Below are positions 1-3,516 of a DNA stretch of 5,600 bases, piece after piece. The first letter of the stretch is position 1, and each line of letters starts with the position of its first letter. Source of the stretch: Pseudonocardiales bacterium. Lineage in GTDB: Bacteria > Actinomycetota > Actinomycetes > Mycobacteriales > Jatrophihabitantaceae. Position numbers and translations under genes: made by a program. The notes below the pieces were generated by a model, which saw only the letters and a list, made by a program, of their open reading frames with translations, searched no databases and had not been told where the DNA came from. The stretch lies in NCBI GenBank assembly GCA_030840415.1, contig JAVEEO010000405.1:1-5600 (forward strand), written 5' to 3'.

Positions 1-285
1 CCGGCGGGCCAGCACCGCCTGGACGTCCAGCCGCCGGTCACCCAGCAGCTCCTTGACCCCGGGCAGGTTGCGCCCGGTGGAGAGCACCTCCACCGGGCGC
101 AGCAACGCCTTACTCGGCATGCACGCCCAGTACGAGCACTCCCCGCCGAGCAGCTCGGCCTCCACGATCACCGCGCTCAGGCCGGAGAACTGGGTCGCGT
201 ACTGCGCCGCGTTCTCCCCCGCGGCGCCGCCGCCGACCACGATGACGTCCCACTCCCGACGATCCGGATCCACTGCCGCGGTCAT
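1..285 (-). CDS. FAD-dependent pyridine nucleotide-disulfide oxidoreductase, N-terminal part (3' end outside window)
   Basis: This is the N-terminal 95 residues of a class I flavoprotein disulfide reductase (dihydrolipoamide dehydrogenase / mercuric reductase / glutathione reductase superfamily). It starts at ATG 285 and is open to the left edge. Seen: a beta strand followed by the dinucleotide-binding glycine motif VVGGGAAGENAA (residues 16-27), which binds the FAD ADP moiety. An acidic residue ends the next strand (VIVEAE, 39-44). The redox-active disulfide motif GGECSYWACMPSK follows (48-60), with cysteines C50 and C55 in the family's CxxxxC spacing. Family members use FAD and NAD(P)H to pass electrons through this cysteine pair in the cytoplasm. 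The WAC-MPSK variant differs from the GGTCLNVGCIPSK of true lipoamide dehydrogenases, so the substrate (lipoamide, quinone, metal or other) cannot be named. A possible AGAGAGG ribosome binding site lies 9 bases upstream. The NAD and dimerisation domains should lie beyond the edge. The gene is divergent from the beta-glucosidase. Confidence 0.93.
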   Translation of the reverse strand, partial: MTAAVDPDRREWDVIVVGGGAAGENAAQYATQFSGLSAVIVEAELLGGECSYWACMPSKALLRPVEVLSTGRNLPGVKELLGDRRLDVQAVLARR

Positions 286-294
286 GCCGACCTG

Positions 295-301
295 CCTCTC
301 T
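295..301 (-). promoter_or_regulatory. Ribosome binding site of the oxidoreductase
   Basis: Read on the minus strand this is AGAGAGG, ending 9 bases before the ATG at 285-283. It is a fair match to the anti-Shine-Dalgarno complement and supports that start codon. The residues that follow begin with a short polar lead-in before the FAD-binding strand, as expected. Confidence 0.55.
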
Positions 302-368
302 GGCGTAGCTGCCGCGCCGGTGCAGCTGATCCCGCAGCTGCCCCCGGCCTGGCCCCCGAGCGTATGGG

Positions 369-380
369 TTCGGCGCCGAA
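369..380. promoter_or_regulatory. Perfect 12-bp palindrome, candidate operator
   Basis: TTCGGCGCCGAA reads the same on both strands. It sits 48 bases upstream of the GTG start of the beta-glucosidase and runs directly into the 11-bp tandem repeats, sharing five bases (376-380) with the first copy. Perfect short palindromes next to carbohydrate-use genes are often operators for dimeric regulators such as LacI or TetR family proteins. The sequence is not the published CebR operator type (TGGGAGCGCTCCCA), and no regulator gene is in the window, so a specific regulator cannot be assigned. Confidence 0.4.
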
Positions 381-397
381 CTAGCACCGAACTAGCA
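376..397. repeat. Two perfect tandem 11-bp repeats upstream of the beta-glucosidase
   Basis: The unit CCGAACTAGCA occurs at 376-386 and again, identical, at 387-397. A decayed third copy follows at 398-408, keeping the CGAA core (399-402). The three CGAA cores are therefore spaced exactly 11 bases apart, about one helical turn, which would put bound protein subunits on the same face of the DNA. The array lies 31 to 52 bases upstream of the GTG start, where promoter elements and operators are expected. Confidence 0.6.
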
Positions 398-414
398 TCG
401 AATCACCTACTCAT

Positions 415-421
415 AAGGCGG
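415..421 (+). promoter_or_regulatory. Ribosome binding site that fixes the GTG start of the beta-glucosidase
   Basis: AAGGCGG at 415-421 is followed by a 6-base spacer and GTG at 428-430. The same frame stays open upstream to an ATG at position 53, but that extension would run antisense through the oxidoreductase gene and encodes nothing like a GH3 N-terminus. The GTG start is therefore preferred. Confidence 0.65.
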
Positions 422-427
422 CGCGCT

Positions 428-2899
428 GTGACCACATCCGAGACCAGCGATACCGATCCGGCGACCCTGGAGCAGCGGATCTCCTCGATCCTGCAGAGCC
501 TGAGCCTCGAACAGCAGGTCCGGCTGCTGACCGGCGCGGACATGTGGACCACCTATTCTGAACCCGCCGCCGAGCTGCGCGCGATGGTGCTGTCCGACGG
601 CCCGTCCGGCGTGCGCGGCGCGATCTGGGACGAGCGCGATCCCTCGCTCAACCTGCCGTCGGCCTCGGCGCTCAGCGCGTCCTGGGATCCGGAGCTGGCC
701 TACCGCTACGGCCGGGTCTCGGCCGCCGAGGCGATCCGCAAGGGCGTCGACGTGGTGCTCGGGCCGACCATCAACCTGCACCGCAGCCCGCTCGGCGGCC
801 GGCACTTCGAGGCCTACTCCGAGGACCCGCTGCTCACCGCCGAGATCGGCACCGCCTACGTCCGGGGCGTGCAGTCGGCCGGGATCGCGGCCTGCCCCAA
901 GCACTACGTGGCCAACGACTTCGAGACCGAGCGGTTCACCGCCAGCGTCGAGGTCAGCGACCGGGCGCTGCGCGAGCTGTACCTGGCCCCGTTCGAACGG
1001 GCGGTCCGCGACGGTGGCGCCTGGACGGTGATGTCGTCCTACAACGCCGTCGCCGGAGTCACCATGTCGGAGAACGATCTGCTGCGCGACCCGCTGTGCG
1101 AGGAATGGGGCTTCGACGGGCTGGTCATCTCCGACTGGACCGCGGTGCGCTCGCTGGCCGCCGCCCGGGCCCGGCAGGACCTGGCGATGCCAGGCCCGGA
1201 CAGTCCCTGGGGACCGGCGCTGGTGGCGGCGGTGCGGGCCGGCGAGGTGCCGGCCGAGGCGGTCGCGGAGAAGGTCCGCCGGCTGCTGCGGCTGGCTACC
1301 CGGGTGGGCGCGCTCGGCGGCGAACCGGCCGAACGGCCACGGCCGATCGTCGACCTCGACTTCGCCCGCGAGGCCGAGATCCGGGGCATCGTGCTGGTGC
1401 GCAACGCCGGCCAACTGCTGCCGCTGGGCACACCGGCCAGCATCGCCGTCAGTGGCCAGAACGCCGAACTGCCCCGTACCCAGGGCGGCGGCAGCGCGAC
1501 CGTGGTCCCGAGCGAGACCATCTCGCCGCTGACCGGGCTGCGGCAGGCGCTGCCCAAGACCATGGTCAGCTACCACCTCGGCGCGGTCGTGCAGGAAGGC
1601 ATCACAGCGCTGCCGCTGGACTGCCTGACCGATCCCGAGACCGGTTCGGCCGGCCTGCGGGTCCGGATGTTCGACGCGGCCGGCGCCGTGGTGCTCGACG
1701 AGGTGCGGTTCTCAAGCGCCCTGGTCTGGATGGGCAACGCGCCGGTCGGCGACCTGGCCGGCCTGGAGATCGTCACCGACTACCGGCCGGCGGCGTCCGG
1801 GCCGATCCGGCTGGGTTTCGCGGTGGTGGGCCCGACCGTGCTCTCGATCGACGGCACCCGGGTGCTGGCAGCCGACAACGCCGTGCCCGGCGACGACCCG
1901 GCCACCGCGCTGCTGTCCCCGCCGAGCAGCACCACCGAGGTCGAGCTGGAGGCCGGCCGCGCCTACCGGTTGCGGCTGGAACACGACCTGTCCGCCACCC
2001 CCCGGCTGCACGGCACGCTGGGCATCACGCTGGGGTCCCGGCCGGCGGTGGCCTCGGCGGACGCGCTGATCGCCGAGGCGGCCGAGGCGGCCCGGCAGGC
2101 CGAGGTCGCGGTGGTGGTCGTGGGAACCAACGAGCAGGTGGAGTCGGAGGGCTTCGACCGCGACTCACTCGCCCTGCCGGGCCGGCAGGACGACCTGGTG
2201 CGGGCGGTGGCCGCGGCCAACCCGCGGACCGTGGTGGTGGTCAATTCCGGGTCGCCGGTGACCATGCCGTGGCGTTCGCAGGTGCAGGCGGTGCTGCTGA
2301 GCTGGTTCGGCGGGCAGGAGTACGGCCGGGCGCTGGCCGACGTGCTCACCGGGGTGGCAGAACCCGGTGGCCGGCTGCCGACCAGCTGGCCGGCCGAGCA
2401 GTCCGACGTGCCGGTGCTCGACGTGACGCCGGTCGACGGGGTGCTGCGCTACGACGAGGGCATCCACGTCGGCTACCGGGCCTGGCTGCGGGCCGGCACC
2501 GAACCGGCCTACCCGTTCGGCTTCGGCCTCGGCTACACCAGTTTCGAGTACCAGTCGATCACGGTGTCGCCGCCGGGTGCCGCCGGCAGCATGGACACCG
2601 CGGCGACGGTGACGCTGCGGCTGCGCAATATCGGGCAGCGCCCCGGCCGCGAGGTGGCGCAGGTGTACCTGTCCCGGCCGGAGTCGGCGGTGGAGCGCCC
2701 GGTGCGCTGGCTGGCCGGCTTCGCCGGCGTGACGGTGCCGGCCGGCCAGAGCGCGACGGTGACGGTCGAGCTGCCCCGGCGGGCCTTCCAGCACTGGCAG
2801 GACGGCAGCTGGGTGCTGGAGCCGGGCAGCTTCACCGTCCAGGCCGGCCCGAACGTCGCCGAGCTGCCGCTGCGGGCCGACTACTCGCCGGAGGGCTGA
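428..2899 (+). CDS. Glycoside hydrolase family 3 beta-glucosidase with PA14 insertion and Fn3-like C-terminus
   Basis: An 823-residue retaining beta-glycosidase, most likely releasing terminal beta-D-glucose from oligosaccharides or glucosides. The order of domains fits the PA14-type GH3 enzymes such as Kluyveromyces marxianus BglI and the macrolide-activating DesR/EryBI enzymes. First comes the N-terminal barrel (about 20-300), with SDGPSGVR (D57), NLHRSPLGGRHFEAYSEDP (R119, R125) and KHYVAND (K158, H159). The nucleophile is D236 in VISDW. The C-terminal alpha/beta sandwich starts near 318 and resumes near 540, with ESEGFDR carrying the likely acid/base E574 (by analogy with the EG-[YF]-DR motif). 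A PA14-like insertion lies between (about 383-540). A fibronectin-III-like domain (about 727-812) ends the protein. The N-terminus is polar with no signal peptide or membrane segment, so it should act in the cytoplasm or leave by an unusual route. Substrate range is unknown: cellobiose-type sugars, plant glucosides or a glycosylated natural product are all possible. It stands alone, divergent from the oxidoreductase and overlapping the acetyltransferase tail to tail. Confidence 0.95.
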   Translation: MTTSETSDTDPATLEQRISSILQSLSLEQQVRLLTGADMWTTYSEPAAELRAMVLSDGPSGVRGAIWDERDPSLNLPSASALSASWDPELAYRYGRVSAAEAIRKGVDVVLGPTINLHRSPLGGRHFEAYSEDPLLTAEIGTAYVRGVQSAGIAACPKHYVANDFETERFTASVEVSDRALRELYLAPFERAVRDGGAWTVMSSYNAVAGVTMSENDLLRDPLCEEWGFDGLVISDWTAVRSLAAARARQDLAMPGPDSPWGPALVAAVRAGEVPAEAVAEKVRRLLRLATRVGALGGEPAERPRPIVDLDFAREAEIRGIVLVRNAGQLLPLGTPASIAVSGQNAELPRTQGGGSATVVPSETISPLTGLRQALPKTMVSYHLGAVVQEGITALPLDCLTDPETGSAGLRVRMFDAAGAVVLDEVRFSSALVWMGNAPVGDLAGLEIVTDYRPAASGPIRLGFAVVGPTVLSIDGTRVLAADNAVPGDDPATALLSPPSSTTEVELEAGRAYRLRLEHDLSATPRLHGTLGITLGSRPAVASADALIAEAAEAARQAEVAVVVVGTNEQVESEGFDRDSLALPGRQDDLVRAVAAANPRTVVVVNSGSPVTMPWRSQVQAVLLSWFGGQEYGRALADVLTGVAEPGGRLPTSWPAEQSDVPVLDVTPVDGVLRYDEGIHVGYRAWLRAGTEPAYPFGFGLGYTSFEYQSITVSPPGAAGSMDTAATVTLRLRNIGQRPGREVAQVYLSRPESAVERPVRWLAGFAGVTVPAGQSATVTVELPRRAFQHWQDGSWVLEPGSFTVQAGPNVAELPLRADYSPEG

Positions 2900-3516
2900 A
2901 CGTCCGCGGGTCGACCGGCGATCGGCTGGCCGGTCGGAGGTTGACCGGTCGGAGGTTGACCGGTCGGAGGTTGGCCGGTCGGAGGTTGGCCGGTCGGAGG
3001 TTGGCCGGCCAGCAGGTCCTTGCCGAGGTGGATGGCCAGCTTGCCCTCGGCGTAGTAGCCGAACGGCGGCACCCGCTGGTAGCCGCTGGACTCGTAGAGC
3101 GCCAGCGCCTCGGGTTGCACCCTGCCGGTCTCCAGCAGCAACCACCGGACGCCGGCACTGCGGGCGCTGTCCTCCAGGTAGGCCAGCACCGCCCGGGCGT
3201 AACCGCGACCGCGGGCGGTGTCGGTCACGTACATCCGCTTGACCTCGGCCGCCGGCACCGCCCAGGACGTCTGCGGGTCGGCGTCGTCGTGCCGGCGCCA
3301 GCCGCCCATCGCGACCGGCTCGGTGTCGAGGTAGCCGACCGCGAACCGGCCCAGCGGCGGTTGGAACTGCAGCACGTCGACCGGTGAGACGTCCGGGCCG
3401 CCGTAGCGCTTGACGTACTCGGCCTGCACCTCGGCGATCAGCCGCTGGGCATCGGGATGGTCGTAGCCGACTTCCTGGATGGAGAACGGGATCGCGCGGG
3501 AAGCTGCCAGGCTCAT
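2881..3516 (-). CDS. GNAT family N-acetyltransferase with a C-terminal PPTGQ repeat tail
   Basis: A 211-residue protein from ATG 3516 to TAG 2881-2883. Seen: the GNAT acetyl-CoA binding motif A, with strand beta4 VKRMYVT (92-98) followed by the pyrophosphate loop TARGRGYA (100-107, the R/Q-x-x-G-x-G/A signature) and its helix. Motif B is the strand WLLLETG (125-131), with helix EALALYESSGYQRV (136-149) after it. The core ends near residue 168, a normal length for single-domain GNATs. Members move an acetyl group from acetyl-CoA to an amine of a small molecule or protein; the substrate here cannot be read from sequence. About 40 residues are added at the C-terminus: six GQPxx units (GQPPT five times, then GQPIA) and a short polar end, probably disordered. 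The start overlaps the stop of the upstream c-di-GMP gene as ATGA, with only a weak ribosome binding site, so translation is probably coupled. The 3' end overlaps the convergent beta-glucosidase by 19 bases. Confidence 0.92.
   Translation of the reverse strand: MSLAASRAIPFSIQEVGYDHPDAQRLIAEVQAEYVKRYGGPDVSPVDVLQFQPPLGRFAVGYLDTEPVAMGGWRRHDDADPQTSWAVPAAEVKRMYVTDTARGRGYARAVLAYLEDSARSAGVRWLLLETGRVQPEALALYESSGYQRVPPFGYYAEGKLAIHLGKDLLAGQPPTGQPPTGQPPTGQPPTGQPPTGQPIAGRPADVQPSGE
2912..2936 (+). terminator. Possible hairpin terminator of the beta-glucosidase transcript
   Basis: CGACCGGC (2912-2919) can pair with GCCGGTCG (2929-2936), an 8-bp GC-rich stem with a 9-base loop, starting 12 bases after the TGA at 2897-2899. 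There is no T tract, which is common in high-GC actinobacteria but weakens the case. The second arm falls in the first unit of the 15-bp repeat array, and the DNA also encodes the acetyltransferase C-terminus, so the pairing may be a by-product of the repeats. Confidence 0.3.
2926..3000. repeat. In-frame 15-bp tandem repeat array in the acetyltransferase 3' end
   Basis: Five consecutive 15-base units, starting at 2926, 2941, 2956, 2971 and 2986, share the pattern TTGRCCGGTCGGAGG (plus strand). A degenerate sixth, TTGGCCGGCCAGCAG, follows at 3001-3015. The second and third units have A at the fourth position, the fourth and fifth have G, and the first begins CTG. On the coding strand each unit reads Pro-Pro-Thr-Gly-Gln, and every difference among the five is synonymous (GGC/GGT, CAA/CAG). 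A 15-base period keeps frame whenever copies are gained or lost. Confidence 0.9.
3513..3516 (-). other. ATGA stop/start overlap coupling the c-di-GMP gene to the acetyltransferase
   Basis: On the minus strand the ATG of the acetyltransferase (3516-3514) shares two bases with the TGA of the GGDEF/EAL gene (3515-3513). The bases just upstream hold only a GCAGG-like purine stretch too close to the start to be a good ribosome binding site. Re-initiation by ribosomes finishing the upstream gene is the likely mode, and both genes should be on one mRNA. Confidence 0.85.

Larger units (their letters stand above)
369..398 (+). promoter_or_regulatory. Possible promoter of the beta-glucosidase gene
   Basis: TAGCAT at 393-398 resembles the actinomycete -10 element (TAG-rich, final T). 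TTCGGC at 369-374 lies 18 bases upstream where a -35 box would be, and keeps only the TT of TTGACA. Initiation a few bases after 398 would give a leader of about 20 to 25 bases that still includes the ribosome binding site at 415-421. The match is weak and the elements coincide with the palindrome and tandem repeats, so the conserved bases could instead be an operator. Confidence 0.25.
286..427. promoter_or_regulatory. Divergent intergenic region between oxidoreductase and beta-glucosidase
   Basis: These 142 bases separate two divergent start codons and must hold both promoters and 5' leaders, unless one gene is driven from further away. They contain a perfect 12-bp palindrome (369-380), two perfect tandem 11-bp repeats (376-397), and a second repeat pair, GCAGCTG at 322-328 and 334-340. 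Because CAGCTG is itself palindromic, 322-328 can pair with 335-341 as a 7-bp stem with a 6-base loop. The part from about 377 to 417 is clearly richer in A and T than the rest of the window. No small open reading frame in it looks like a gene. Any shared control of the two genes is inferred. Confidence 0.75.

Noticed and set aside
53..427. In-frame N-terminal extension of the beta-glucosidase reading frame starting at ATG 53
   Set aside because: It runs antisense through the oxidoreductase gene, has no GH3 similarity, and the GTG at 428 has a well-placed AAGGCGG ribosome binding site.
407..1576. Long minus-strand open frame (389 codons) opposite the glucosidase
   Set aside because: Low-complexity composition and no recognisable motif; the opposite strand encodes catalytic GH3 residues throughout.
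2845..2879. Inverted repeat CGGCCCG / CGGGCCG as a terminator for the minus-strand operon
   Set aside because: The stem is only 7 bp with a 21-base loop, lies in glucosidase coding DNA, and such pairs are common by chance at this GC content.
2926..3015. CRISPR array
   Set aside because: Units are 15 bases, directly abutting, with no spacers, and they encode a continuous peptide; there are no cas genes.
2165..3145. Minus-strand open frame of 326 codons across the convergent junction, with its own repeat (SDRPT type)
   Set aside because: The repeat is the same 15-bp array read in another frame; the rest is antisense to the GH3 C-terminal domains and shows no family features.
1096..3387. Long plus-strand open frame (763 codons) across the glucosidase and acetyltransferase
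   Set aside because: Its protein is dominated by Arg, Gly and Ala with no domain, as expected for an out-of-frame reading of very GC-rich genes. It also crosses the glucosidase stop and antisense acetyltransferase code.
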